20,029 nt of DNA from positions 1 through 20,029 of the forward strand of contig JAHEHQ010000005.1 of NCBI GenBank assembly GCA_024644505.1, written 5' to 3'. Shown in pieces: positions 7,032 to 14,977 of the stretch. A program made the position numbers and the translations under genes. The DNA comes from Gammaproteobacteria bacterium (GTDB lineage: Bacteria; Pseudomonadota; Gammaproteobacteria; Chromatiales; Chromatiaceae). Every line of letters begins with the position of its first letter. Positions within the stretch are counted from its first letter, which is position 1. The notes beneath the pieces are model-generated. The model was not told the origin of the DNA and ran no database searches. It worked only from the letters and a program-made list of their open reading frames with translations.

Positions 7032-7942
7032 CAGCTCATTTCCAGAATCCGCACAACCAGCTCTTCGAAATCGATGCCGCTCACCCGCGCCGCCATCGGC
7101 ACCAGGCTGTGATCCGTCATGCCCGGCACCGTATTGACCTCGATGAGCCAGGGCTGCCCGGCCTCGTCCAGCAGCAGATCCACGCGCCCCCAGCCCGAGG
7201 CCCCCACACTCCTGAACGCACGCAGCGCCAGTTCCCGCAGTGCGAGTTCCTTTCCTTCCGGGAGTCCTGCCGGACAGTGATACTGGGTGCTGTCGGCCAG
7301 GTACTTCGCGTCGTAGTCATAGAAGGTATGCGGTGTCTCCAGACGAATCAGCGGCAGGGCGTCCTCCCCAAGGATGGACGCGGTATACTCAGGGCCTGTA
7401 ATCCAACGCTCCGCCATGACCTCGGCGTCGTAACCCATCGCCTCCCGCCACGCCGTACGCAGCGCCCCTGAGTCCTCGACCCGGGCCATGCCGATGCTCG
7501 ACCCCTCATGCACCGGCTTCATCATCAGGGGAAAACCCAGCGCTTCCGCCTCTGCCAGACCTGACTCGTCCCGTATCATGACAAACGGTGGCGTGGGCAA
7601 CCCAAGCCCCTTCCACAGCAGCTTGCAGCGATACTTGTCCATTCCCAGGGCGGACCCGGCAACCCCGCTCCCGGTATAAGGAATACCCAGGGTCTCCAGG
7701 GTTCCCTGGATCACACCGTCCTCTCCTCCGCGGCCGTGCAGTATGATGAAGACCCGATCGAACCCGCCCCGGGTCAACTGTCCCACGACATCCTCGCGGG
7801 CATCCACCCCGTGGGCATCCACCCCCCTGCGCAGCAGTCCCTGCAGCACGGCGTTGCCGCTGTTGAGGGATACCTCGCGCTCGGCGGAACTGCCGCCCAT
7901 GAGCACGGCGGTCTTTCCGAAATCCGCAGCCCTGGTGTTCAT
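7031..7942 (-). CDS. ddlB: D-alanine--D-alanine ligase
   Basis: Ddl joins two D-alanines with ATP; MurF then adds the dipeptide to the UDP-MurNAc tripeptide. The 303-residue ATP-grasp protein shows the N-terminal signature MGGSSAEREVSL (15-26), HGRGGEDG (69-76), the ATP-binding loop MKPVHEGSSIGM (141-152), DYDAKY (209-214), and the metal-binding motif LIEVNTVPGMTDHSLVP (266-282) with Glu268 and Asn270. The Tyr of DAKY and the Ser of EGSS fit the D-Ala-D-Ala form rather than the D-lactate or D-serine ligases. The ATG at 7942 overlaps the murB stop as ATGA, with GAGGAG about 11 bases upstream. Position before ftsQ is the standard place of ddlB in the dcw cluster. Confidence 0.97.
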   Translation of the reverse strand: MNTRAADFGKTAVLMGGSSAEREVSLNSGNAVLQGLLRRGVDAHGVDAREDVVGQLTRGGFDRVFIILHGRGGEDGVIQGTLETLGIPYTGSGVAGSALGMDKYRCKLLWKGLGLPTPPFVMIRDESGLAEAEALGFPLMMKPVHEGSSIGMARVEDSGALRTAWREAMGYDAEVMAERWITGPEYTASILGEDALPLIRLETPHTFYDYDAKYLADSTQYHCPAGLPEGKELALRELALRAFRSVGASGWGRVDLLLDEAGQPWLIEVNTVPGMTDHSLVPMAARVSGIDFEELVVRILEMS

Positions 7943-8847
7943 GGTTTTTTCATCTCCTCGCCCACGATCCTCACTTCCGCCAGCAGCCGTACACCGGACG
8001 CTTCTTCGACCCGCTGCTGCACCCGTTGCATGAGGCTCTCAATATCCCGGGCCGTGGCGTCGCCCAGATTGATGATGAAATTGGCATGTTTCTCCGAAAC
8101 GCAGGCGCCGCCGATGCGCTCCCCCTTGAGGCCGGCCGCCTCGATCAGGCGTGCGGCGTGATCGCCTTGGGGATTTCTGAAGACGGAGCCGCAGCTGGGA
8201 AGCCCCACCGGCTGGGTCGCGGAGCGCCTGTCCAGCAGCTGGCGGATCCTTTCCTGACCCGACGCAACGGCTCCCTCCTGGAGTTCCAGCGAAGCTGCGA
8301 TAAACCACTCTCCCGGCTTCCCCCGCACATGCCTGTAGCCGATCTCGAAATCCCCCGGTGAACGAATGCGCAGCCTGCCATGGCGATCCACCGTCTCCAC
8401 CTGCCGAACCAGGCCCCAGGTCTCTCCGCCGAAGGCACCGGCGTTCATCGCCAGGGCCCCGCCAAGGGTACCCGGGATTCCGGCCAGAAACTCGCTGCCG
8501 ACAAGCCCCTGCCGCGCCGCCATCCGTGCCACCTTGGCACAAGCGACGCCCGCCTCTGCCCGGAGCAGATGCTCCCCGGTCATCTCAAGCCTTTCCAGCC
8601 GGCCCCGGGTGGCAATCACTGTGCCCTCGAAGCCGCTGTCCCGGACCAGGAGGTTGCTGCCCAGGCCGAGCCACAGCAGCGGCTCGTCCGGGGAGAGCTC
8701 TCGCAGGAAGACGAGAAGATCGTCGCTGTCGGCCGGCCGGTAAAACCGTCTGGCCGGCCCACCGACCCGCCAGCTGGTGTGGCGGGAGAGGGGTTCGTCG
8801 AACAGCATCTCACCGCGCAGTTCATCTTGTCTTCTCAAAGCCATCAT
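7939..8847 (-). CDS. murB: UDP-N-acetylenolpyruvoylglucosamine reductase MurB
   Basis: MurB reduces UDP-GlcNAc-enolpyruvate to UDP-MurNAc with NADPH and FAD. Numbering from the ATG at 8847 (302 residues), the FAD-binding part holds WLGLGSNLLVRD (about 59-70) and the signature GIPGTLGGALAMNAGAFGGE (123-142). The second half has GYRHVRG with the catalytic-site Arg172, SCGSVFRNP with the proton-donor Ser221, and LLAEVRIVG with Glu291. The length and lack of an insertion fit the shorter type II MurB rather than the E. coli type I. The frame is open to 8874, but GAGG sits seven bases before 8847, and ATG at 8847 gives the ATGA overlap with the murC stop seen throughout this cluster; ATG at 8844 is equally close. 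murB lies inside the cluster here, unlike in E. coli. Confidence 0.95.
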   Translation of the reverse strand: MMALRRQDELRGEMLFDEPLSRHTSWRVGGPARRFYRPADSDDLLVFLRELSPDEPLLWLGLGSNLLVRDSGFEGTVIATRGRLERLEMTGEHLLRAEAGVACAKVARMAARQGLVGSEFLAGIPGTLGGALAMNAGAFGGETWGLVRQVETVDRHGRLRIRSPGDFEIGYRHVRGKPGEWFIAASLELQEGAVASGQERIRQLLDRRSATQPVGLPSCGSVFRNPQGDHAARLIEAAGLKGERIGGACVSEKHANFIINLGDATARDIESLMQRVQQRVEEASGVRLLAEVRIVGEEMKKP

Positions 8848-10295
8848 GCGCCGGCCTCGGAGGTGGATCTGCATAAGGTACCGGGCAGTGCTGCCGCCAT
8901 GCCACCGATATCCCCGGCCCCGAGCAAGAGCACGATATCGCCCGGCCGAACCAGCCCGGCGAGCACCGAAGGCAGTTCACCCAGGGGGTCGACGAAAACC
9001 GGGGCGATCTGCCCGCGGGCGCGGACGGCGCGGGTGAGGGCACGCCCGTCGGCTCCGGGGATCGGCGCCTCACCCGCCGGGTATACCTCGGTGAGCAGCA
9101 GCACGTCGGTCCGGGAAAGGACCTGCACGAAATCCTCGAACTGTTCCTGGGTGCGGCTGTAGCGGTGCGGCTGGAACGCCAGCACCACGCGGCGATCCGG
9201 CCATCCGCTGCGGACTGCCTCGAGGGTTGCCGCCACCTCCCTCGGATGGTGTCCGTAGTCGTCCACCAGCATGATCTCGCCCCCGTCCGGCAGGCGGCAG
9301 TCGACGGCCTGGAAGCGACGGCCGATACCCTGAAATCCCGCCAGGGCCCGCTGAATGACCCCAACTCCCACACCCAGTTCCCGGGCCACTGCAATGGCCG
9401 CCAGGGCATTGAGTACGTTGTGCAGGCCGGGCAGGTTGAGGGCCACTTCGAAGGGCTCCTCATCTTCGGATATGACCTTGAAATGGGTGTGGAGCCCGTC
9501 CTGGCGGATATCAGCCGCCCGCAGATCGGCATCCGGTGCGGTACCGTAGGTGGTCACCTGCCGCGTCACCTCGCTCAGTATGCCGCGTACCTCCGGGTCA
9601 TCGATGCAGAGTACGGCCAGACCGTAAAAGGGCAGATGATGAAGAAACTCAATGAATGTCCGGCGCAGGCGGGTGAAATCCCCCTGATAGGTGACCATGT
9701 GGTCCCTGTCCACGTTGGTCACCACCGCCAGCATGGGCTGAAGATAGAGAAAAGAGGCGTCGCTCTCATCGGCCTCGGCGACCAGGTACTCCCCTCTGCC
9801 GAGATGGGCGTAGGTGCCCGCCGAGTTCAGCCGTCCGCCGATGACGAAAGTGGGATCCAGGCCGGCCTCTGCCAGCAGACTGGCCACAAGACTGGTGGTG
9901 GTGGTCTTTCCGTGGGTTCCCGCTACGGCGATACCATGATGAAACCGCATGAGTTCGGCGAGCATCTCCGCGCGCGGCACGACCGGGATGCGTTGGCTGC
10001 GGGCCGCGGCGACTTCCGGGTTGTCCTCCGTGACAGCGCTGGAGATCACCACCGCGTCACAACCCGCGATATGGTCCGCGCTGTGGCCGATACTGATGAC
10101 CGCGCCCTGCTCGGCGAGCCTTTCCGTGGCCCCGTTCGGGCTCAGGTCCGACCCCGATACCTGGTAGCCGAGATTGAGCATGACCTGGGCAATGCCGTTC
10201 ATGCCCGACCCGCCGACGCCGACGAAATGCAGATGCCGGATTCGGCCCATCGCCTCCACTGCGGCGCGGCGTTGCGATTTGATTCCGACGCTCAT
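8844..10295 (-). CDS. murC: UDP-N-acetylmuramate--L-alanine ligase MurC
   Basis: MurC adds L-alanine to UDP-MurNAc, the first of the four ATP-dependent Mur ligase steps. The 483-residue protein has the N-terminal Rossmann motif HFVGVGGSGMNGIA (23-36), the P-loop GTHGKTTTT (126-134), the metal and substrate motif ADESDASF (175-182), NVDRDHM (194-200), and LVDDYGHHPREV (343-354) with the C-terminal HRYSRT (377-382). The Gly-His-His of DYGHHP is typical of MurC. The open frame runs on upstream, but the conserved protein begins at MSVGIKSQRR; the ATG at 10295 overlaps the murG stop as ATGA and has AGGAGG 10 bases before it. All domains are complete. The next gene, murB, supplies the enzyme that makes MurC's substrate. 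Confidence 0.98.
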   Translation of the reverse strand: MSVGIKSQRRAAVEAMGRIRHLHFVGVGGSGMNGIAQVMLNLGYQVSGSDLSPNGATERLAEQGAVISIGHSADHIAGCDAVVISSAVTEDNPEVAAARSQRIPVVPRAEMLAELMRFHHGIAVAGTHGKTTTTSLVASLLAEAGLDPTFVIGGRLNSAGTYAHLGRGEYLVAEADESDASFLYLQPMLAVVTNVDRDHMVTYQGDFTRLRRTFIEFLHHLPFYGLAVLCIDDPEVRGILSEVTRQVTTYGTAPDADLRAADIRQDGLHTHFKVISEDEEPFEVALNLPGLHNVLNALAAIAVARELGVGVGVIQRALAGFQGIGRRFQAVDCRLPDGGEIMLVDDYGHHPREVAATLEAVRSGWPDRRVVLAFQPHRYSRTQEQFEDFVQVLSRTDVLLLTEVYPAGEAPIPGADGRALTRAVRARGQIAPVFVDPLGELPSVLAGLVRPGDIVLLLGAGDIGGMAAALPGTLCRSTSEAGA

Positions 10296-11371
10296 GCCCT
10301 TGCCGCCTCCTGACAGACATCGGCAACCCGCTGGGTGGCCGACGGCATACCCATGCCCCGCGCGGCAACGGCCATCTCCAGCAACCTGTCCCGACGGCCG
10401 ATAAAATCCTGGAGCAGCTTGCCCAGAAAACCCGGTGTCAACAACTCCTCGGGCAACAGCAGTGCGGCCCCGGCATCCACGAGATAAGCCGCATTGCGGG
10501 TCTGGTGATCGTCGACGGCATGGGGATAGGGCACCAGCACCGAGGCAACGCCGGCTGCCGCCAGTTCCGCTATGGTCAGGGCACCGGCCCGGCACAACAC
10601 CAGGTCTGCCCAGCCATAGGCCTCCGCCATATCGGCGATGAAGGGTTCCACCCCCGCATCCACCCCCGCATCCGCATAGGCCTGCTGCGCATCCTGAAGT
10701 TTGTCGCGGCCCGTTTGATGGCGAACTGCCGGTCTCTCTTCCGAGTCGATCATGGCCAGGGCCACCGGCAGTGTCTGATTCAGTTTCTGCGCCCCCTGGG
10801 AACCGCCCAGCACCAGCAGTCTCAACGACCCTTCCCTGTCCGCGAACCGCACTTCCGGCACGGGCAGGGAGGCAATCTCCGGACGCACGGGATTACCCGT
10901 CAATTCGACCGCACATGCCCGGGGAAAACTGCCCGGAAACGCCTCCAGGACCCGACTCGCGATTCGTGAGAGCCATTGATTCGTCATGCCGGGGACGGCG
11001 TTCTGCTCATGCACCACCAGGGGTATCCGCAGCAGGCGCGACATCACGCCGCCCGGTCCCGACACGAATCCGCCCATGCCCAGCACCAGTCCGGGCCGGT
11101 TCCTCACCAGCACTTTCAGGGCCTGGATCATGGCGAGCAGGATCCGGAACGGCGCCCCCAGCAAACGCAGCGGGCCCTTGCCCCGCAGACCGCGGATACT
11201 GATGGTTTCCATGCGAAATCCGTGCTCCGGCACCACACCCGACTCGAATCCCCCCGGGGTTCCCAGCCAGAAGACATCCATGCCCCGGGAACGCAACTCC
11301 TCCGCTACCGCCAGGGCCGGAAAAACGTGACCGCCGGTGCCGCCGGCCATGACCATGACGGACCGGCTCAT
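10292..11371 (-). CDS. murG: Undecaprenyl-PP-MurNAc-pentapeptide GlcNAc transferase MurG
   Basis: MurG is the GT28 glycosyltransferase that adds GlcNAc to lipid I, giving lipid II at the cytoplasmic face of the inner membrane. The 359-residue protein carries the first glycine loop MAGGTGGHVFPALAVAEEL (8-26), the hydrophobic membrane-contact region ending GLRGKG (61-66), VLGMGGFVSGPG (97-108), HEQNAVPG (121-128), the second glycine loop VLGGSQGAQKLN (187-198), and the UDP-GlcNAc site CRAGALTIAEL (260-270) with HAVDDHQTRNA (284-294). The frame is open upstream as a shadow of ftsW; the true ATG at 11371 overlaps the ftsW stop as ATGA, with AGGAGG just upstream. A 12-bp tandem duplication (10647-10670) lengthens the loop near residues 233-243 by the repeat VDAG. 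Confidence 0.98.
   Translation of the reverse strand: MSRSVMVMAGGTGGHVFPALAVAEELRSRGMDVFWLGTPGGFESGVVPEHGFRMETISIRGLRGKGPLRLLGAPFRILLAMIQALKVLVRNRPGLVLGMGGFVSGPGGVMSRLLRIPLVVHEQNAVPGMTNQWLSRIASRVLEAFPGSFPRACAVELTGNPVRPEIASLPVPEVRFADREGSLRLLVLGGSQGAQKLNQTLPVALAMIDSEERPAVRHQTGRDKLQDAQQAYADAGVDAGVEPFIADMAEAYGWADLVLCRAGALTIAELAAAGVASVLVPYPHAVDDHQTRNAAYLVDAGAALLLPEELLTPGFLGKLLQDFIGRRDRLLEMAVAARGMGMPSATQRVADVCQEAARA
10647..10676. repeat. 12-bp tandem repeat inside murG
   Basis: TCCACCCCCGCA occurs twice in direct tandem (10647-10658 and 10659-10670), followed by a partial copy TCCGCA (10671-10676). It is in frame and encodes the repeated tetrapeptide in DAGVDAGVE of MurG. It looks like replication slippage in a tolerant surface loop. 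Confidence 0.8.
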
Positions 11372-12537
11372 TGACTTCCTCCTGCCGTACCCTGAGCGTC
11401 GGCCCGCAGTTCGAAATCGATTCGCAGAAGCATCGCTATCACGATGCAGATCACGATCAAACTGTTGCCCCCGTAACTCATCAGCGGCAGGGTCAGGCCC
11501 TTGGTGGGCAGCAGTCCCACGTTCACCCCGATATTGATGAAGGCCTGCAGACCGATCCAGAGACCGAATCCGAGGGCGACATAGGAGGCGAATCGCCGGT
11601 TCATGCGTTCCGCCCGTGCACCGATATCGAAGGCCCGCCAGACGATAACACCGAACAGCAGGGTCACGGTCAGGGTGCCCACCAGGCCGAACTCCTCTCC
11701 GACCACTGCCATGAGGAAATCGGTGTGGGCCTCGGGCAGATAAAACTGTTTCTGAATACCGTTGCCCAAGCCGACGCCCAACCACTCGCCCCTGCCGAAT
11801 GCAATCAATGCCTGGGCCAGCTGATATCCGCTGTTCTGCACGTCGGCCCAGGGGTCCAGAAACGCGGTGACGCGTTGCAGCCGGTAGGGGGAGACCAGGA
11901 CCAGCCCCACCAGTGTGGAGCCGGCCGCCGCCAGCAGAATCCCGAATTGCCAGATGGGCACGCCCCCGAGAAAAAGCATACCCAGCGCTGTAGCCAACAA
12001 TACCGCCGTGGTGCCGAAATCGGGTTGGAGCATCACCAGCACGGACGCCAGAACCAGCAGCAGCATGGGCTTTGCAAACCCCCAGACGCTGTTCGTCACC
12101 TCCAGTTGTCGACGCACCAGATAACCGGCGATGTACACCACCATGAACAGCTTCATAAACTCCGAACTCTGGAGATTGAAGGGGCCGAGGGGAATCCAGC
12201 GCGTCGCACCGTTGGCTTCCCGCCCGAGACCGGGCACCAGTACCAGCACCAGCAGCAGCAGCCCGAAAAAATAGAGCGTCGTGCCGGCCTTCTCCCAGTT
12301 TTTCACCGGAATCCGTGAGACCAGCAGCGCACAAAAGACGCCGATGGCAATAGCGATGAGGTGGCGCTGTACGTAATAGAAAGGATTGTCGGCTATTCGG
12401 TGCATGGATGCCGAGGCCACCATCACAAGTCCCAGCCCGAGCAGGGCGCAGGAAGCCAGAAGCAGCAGCAGATCGATACGCGGCATCTCGGGCAACTGGG
12501 GCCCGATGGTGGCCTGAATGTGTTTCTCCGTCCTCAT
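11368..12537 (-). CDS. ftsW: SEDS glycosyltransferase FtsW
   Basis: FtsW is the septal peptidoglycan polymerase of the SEDS family and works as a pair with FtsI. The 389-residue protein is strongly hydrophobic with about ten membrane segments. Family motifs are present: GATRWIPLGPFNLQSSEFMKL (110-130), MLQPDFGTT (169-177), PEAHTDFLMAVVGEEFG (268-284), in which Asp273 matches the catalytic aspartate, and the SEDS signature NVGLLPTKGLTLPLMSYGGNS (339-359). The ATG at 12537 overlaps the murD stop as ATGA. No Shine-Dalgarno sequence is visible before it, so translation likely depends on ribosomes finishing murD. The N-terminus is a short polar tail of about 20 residues. RodA is the only close alternative; position between murD and murG decides for FtsW. 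Confidence 0.97.
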   Translation of the reverse strand: MRTEKHIQATIGPQLPEMPRIDLLLLLASCALLGLGLVMVASASMHRIADNPFYYVQRHLIAIAIGVFCALLVSRIPVKNWEKAGTTLYFFGLLLLVLVLVPGLGREANGATRWIPLGPFNLQSSEFMKLFMVVYIAGYLVRRQLEVTNSVWGFAKPMLLLVLASVLVMLQPDFGTTAVLLATALGMLFLGGVPIWQFGILLAAAGSTLVGLVLVSPYRLQRVTAFLDPWADVQNSGYQLAQALIAFGRGEWLGVGLGNGIQKQFYLPEAHTDFLMAVVGEEFGLVGTLTVTLLFGVIVWRAFDIGARAERMNRRFASYVALGFGLWIGLQAFINIGVNVGLLPTKGLTLPLMSYGGNSLIVICIVIAMLLRIDFELRADAQGTAGGSQ

Positions 12538-13886
12538 TGGATTAGAGCGCCCACCGACGCCATGAAGGCATCTCCCCGTTCGGCGTAATTCCTGTACATA
12601 TCGAAGCTGGCGCAGGCGGGGGAAAGCAAAACGGTGTCGCCCGGCTGGGCCCGCCCGGCCGCCAGCCGAACCGCCTCGTCCATGTCTCCGGCCCGGAGCA
12701 GGGGAACGGTTCCCTCCAGCGCCCCGGCGATAACGGGCGCATCCCGACCGATCAGGACCACCGCCCGCGCAACGGCGTCCACCACCGGTGCAAGCGGCGT
12801 AAAATCCGCACCCTTGCCGTCACCGCCGGCAATCAATATGATTCGGGCCTCCCCACCCTCTGGCCTCAACCCCTGAAGCGCCGCGGCACAGGCCCCCGGA
12901 TTGGTACCCTTGGAATCGTTGTACCAGCGGACGCCCCCCGCTTCGGCCACGTACTGACTGCGATGCGGCAATCCCGCGAAACGGCACAGGGATTCCAGCA
13001 TGGCCGGCATGGGCAGTTCGAGAGACGTTCCCATGGCCAGAGCGGCCAGGGCGTTGGCAACGTTGTGACGACCCGGAATACGCAATCGTGAGGCTTCCAG
13101 CAGCAGATCGGTGCCCCGTGCCAGCCAGGACACCCCGCCTTCCCTGCGCATCCCGAACACCTCGTCTCCGGGTTCGCTCAGGGTAAAATAGTAATCCCGC
13201 CCAGGACCGCTCTGCATGGCCATGACCCGGGGATCGTCCAGGTTGAACACCCGGTTTTTCGCCTTTGTGTAGATGCGTGCCTTGGTATCCGCATATGCCT
13301 GGATCCCATCGTAACGATCGAGATGGTCGGCGGACAGATTCAGAACCACCGCGGCGTGGGGAGCCAGACTGTCGGTGGTTTCGAGTTGGAAACTGGACAG
13401 TTCCAGAAGATACAGCCGGGTTTCAGAGTCCAGCAGTTCCAGCGCCGGTTCCCCGAGATTCCCTCCCGCCCTGACGTTCATGCCGGCCACGGTTGCCATA
13501 TCCGCCAGCAGACTGGTGACGGTGCTCTTGCCATTGGAACCGGTGATTGCCGCCACCGGTGCGGCGACCTCCCTGGCAAACAGCTCTATATCTCCCACTA
13601 TGGAAACGCCCCTTGCCGCTGCTTCCCTGATCAGGGGTTCGCTGAGCGGCACCCCGGGACTTACCACCAGACGCTGCGCGGCCCCGAAGACCGCCGGATC
13701 AAAGGGCCCCAGAAAAAGCGCGGTATCCGGCAGTTCCTGGCGCAGCTGCTCCAGACCCGGGGGCTCTGCGCGGCTGTCTGCAACTGCCACCGGTACGTCG
13801 TGAGCCGCAAGAAAACGGGCGCAGGAAAGTCCGGTCTTTCCGAGACCCACGACCAGCGTCTTTCCTTTGCTCAGTGTCTGCGCCAT
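12534..13886 (-). CDS. murD: UDP-N-acetylmuramoylalanine--D-glutamate ligase MurD
   Basis: MurD adds D-glutamate to UDP-MurNAc-L-alanine. The 450-residue protein starts with the Rossmann motif LVVGLGKTGLSCARFL (11-26) and has SPGVP (76-80), the P-loop ITGSNGKSTVTSLL (114-127), ELSSFQLE (162-169), NLSADHLDRY (183-192), Lys202 at the position of the carbamylated lysine, and GRHNVANALAAL (272-283). The C-terminal domain has WYNDSKGTNP (321-330), LIAGGDGKGADF (351-362) and LSPACASFDMY (421-431), all typical of MurD. The ATG at 13886 lies seven bases after the mraY stop, and no strong ribosome binding site is seen. The stop overlaps the ftsW start. The gene is complete. Confidence 0.98.
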   Translation of the reverse strand: MAQTLSKGKTLVVGLGKTGLSCARFLAAHDVPVAVADSRAEPPGLEQLRQELPDTALFLGPFDPAVFGAAQRLVVSPGVPLSEPLIREAAARGVSIVGDIELFAREVAAPVAAITGSNGKSTVTSLLADMATVAGMNVRAGGNLGEPALELLDSETRLYLLELSSFQLETTDSLAPHAAVVLNLSADHLDRYDGIQAYADTKARIYTKAKNRVFNLDDPRVMAMQSGPGRDYYFTLSEPGDEVFGMRREGGVSWLARGTDLLLEASRLRIPGRHNVANALAALAMGTSLELPMPAMLESLCRFAGLPHRSQYVAEAGGVRWYNDSKGTNPGACAAALQGLRPEGGEARIILIAGGDGKGADFTPLAPVVDAVARAVVLIGRDAPVIAGALEGTVPLLRAGDMDEAVRLAAGRAQPGDTVLLSPACASFDMYRNYAERGDAFMASVGALIQ

Positions 13887-13893
13887 AGCGAGT

Positions 13894-14976
13894 TCAACGT
13901 ATCTTCAGGCTTGCCAGCCCGATCAGCACCAGGATCACCGTCACGATCCAGAAACGCACGATGACCCGGGGCTCGGGCCATCCCTTCAGTTCGAAGTGGT
14001 GATGCAGCGGCGCCATCCGGAATATGCGTCGTCCGGTCAGTTTGAATGAAGCCACCTGCAGCATCACGGACACTGTCTCCATCACGAACACCCCGCCCAT
14101 GATCACGAGCACCAGTTCCTGACGGACCACCACCGCAACCACCCCAAGCGCAGCGCCCAGCGCCAGCGCACCCACGTCACCCATGAACACCTGGGCCGGG
14201 TAGGCGTTGAACCACAGGAAACCGAGACCGGCGCCGGTCAGGGCACCGCAGAAAACCACCATTTCCCCGACGCCCGGAACCTGTGGGATCAGCAGGTAAT
14301 TGGCGATCTGGGCGTGACCCGAGGCGTAGGCGAAAATTCCCAATGCACCGGCCACCAGAACCGTGGGCATGATGGCAAGGCCATCCAGCCCGTCGGTCAG
14401 ATTCACCGCATTGCTGGATCCCACGATCACCAGGTAGGTCAACAGAATGAACCAGGGCCCCAGTTCGATCACCCAACTCTTGACAAAGGGGATGATCAAC
14501 TCGGTCTCTGCCGGGGCTGCCGCAGTCCCGTAGAGGAAGGCCGCCGCACCCAGACCGACCACCGACTGCCACAGATACTTGTATCGGGGTGGCAGTCCGA
14601 TCGGATTGTTGAGCACCAGCTTGCGGTAGTCGTCCACGAAACCGATCAACCCGAACAGCAGGGTCACGATCAGAACCACCCAGACATAGCGGTTGGACAG
14701 GTCGGACCAAAACAGGGTACTGATGCAGACCGCGACCAGCAGCAATGCACCACCCATGGTGGGGGTGCCGGCCTTGGACAGATGACTCTGGGGACCGTCG
14801 TCTCGCACCGTCTGACCGATCTGATGGAATGTCAGGCGACGAATCATCATGGGTCCGACAAGGAAAGAGATCAGCAGCGCCGTCAGCACCCCGAGAATGG
14901 CGCGCAGGGTCAGATACTGGAAGACGTTGAAACCGGTATGGAAACTTGCGAGGTGTTCGGCCAGGTAAAGCAGCAT
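13894..14976 (-). CDS. mraY: Phospho-MurNAc-pentapeptide transferase MraY
   Basis: MraY transfers phospho-MurNAc-pentapeptide from UDP to undecaprenyl phosphate, making lipid I in the inner membrane. The 360-residue polytopic protein has about ten membrane segments. It carries KAGTPTMGG (68-76), the metal and catalytic pair Asp115-Asp116 in GFVDDYRK (112-119), SNAVNLTDGLDGLA (188-201), FNAYPAQVFMGDVGALALG (256-274) with Asp267, and the cytoplasmic loop MAPLHHHFELKGWPE (321-335). The open frame reaches 15030, but the family starts with a short MLLYL segment; the ATG at 14976 is preceded by AGGGGAG six bases away and lies one base after the murF stop (TGAGATG). Complete and typical in length. 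Confidence 0.98.
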   Translation of the reverse strand: MLLYLAEHLASFHTGFNVFQYLTLRAILGVLTALLISFLVGPMMIRRLTFHQIGQTVRDDGPQSHLSKAGTPTMGGALLLVAVCISTLFWSDLSNRYVWVVLIVTLLFGLIGFVDDYRKLVLNNPIGLPPRYKYLWQSVVGLGAAAFLYGTAAAPAETELIIPFVKSWVIELGPWFILLTYLVIVGSSNAVNLTDGLDGLAIMPTVLVAGALGIFAYASGHAQIANYLLIPQVPGVGEMVVFCGALTGAGLGFLWFNAYPAQVFMGDVGALALGAALGVVAVVVRQELVLVIMGGVFVMETVSVMLQVASFKLTGRRIFRMAPLHHHFELKGWPEPRVIVRFWIVTVILVLIGLASLKIR

Positions 14977-14977
14977 C

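Noticed and set aside
9165..10313. Plus-strand open frame (382 codons) opposite murC
   Set aside because: Antisense shadow of a well-conserved gene; composition and lack of motifs argue against coding.
10296..10595. N-terminal extension of MurC
   Set aside because: The frame is open upstream only because it overlaps murG; the conserved protein begins at 10295 with a good ribosome binding site and ATGA overlap.
10647..10676. Short direct repeats as a possible CRISPR or mobile-element trace
   Set aside because: Two adjacent 12-bp units without spacers inside a coding region; a slippage repeat explains it.
11372..12334. Long N-terminal extension of MurG
   Set aside because: Overlaps ftsW out of frame; MurG homology starts at the ATG at 11371.
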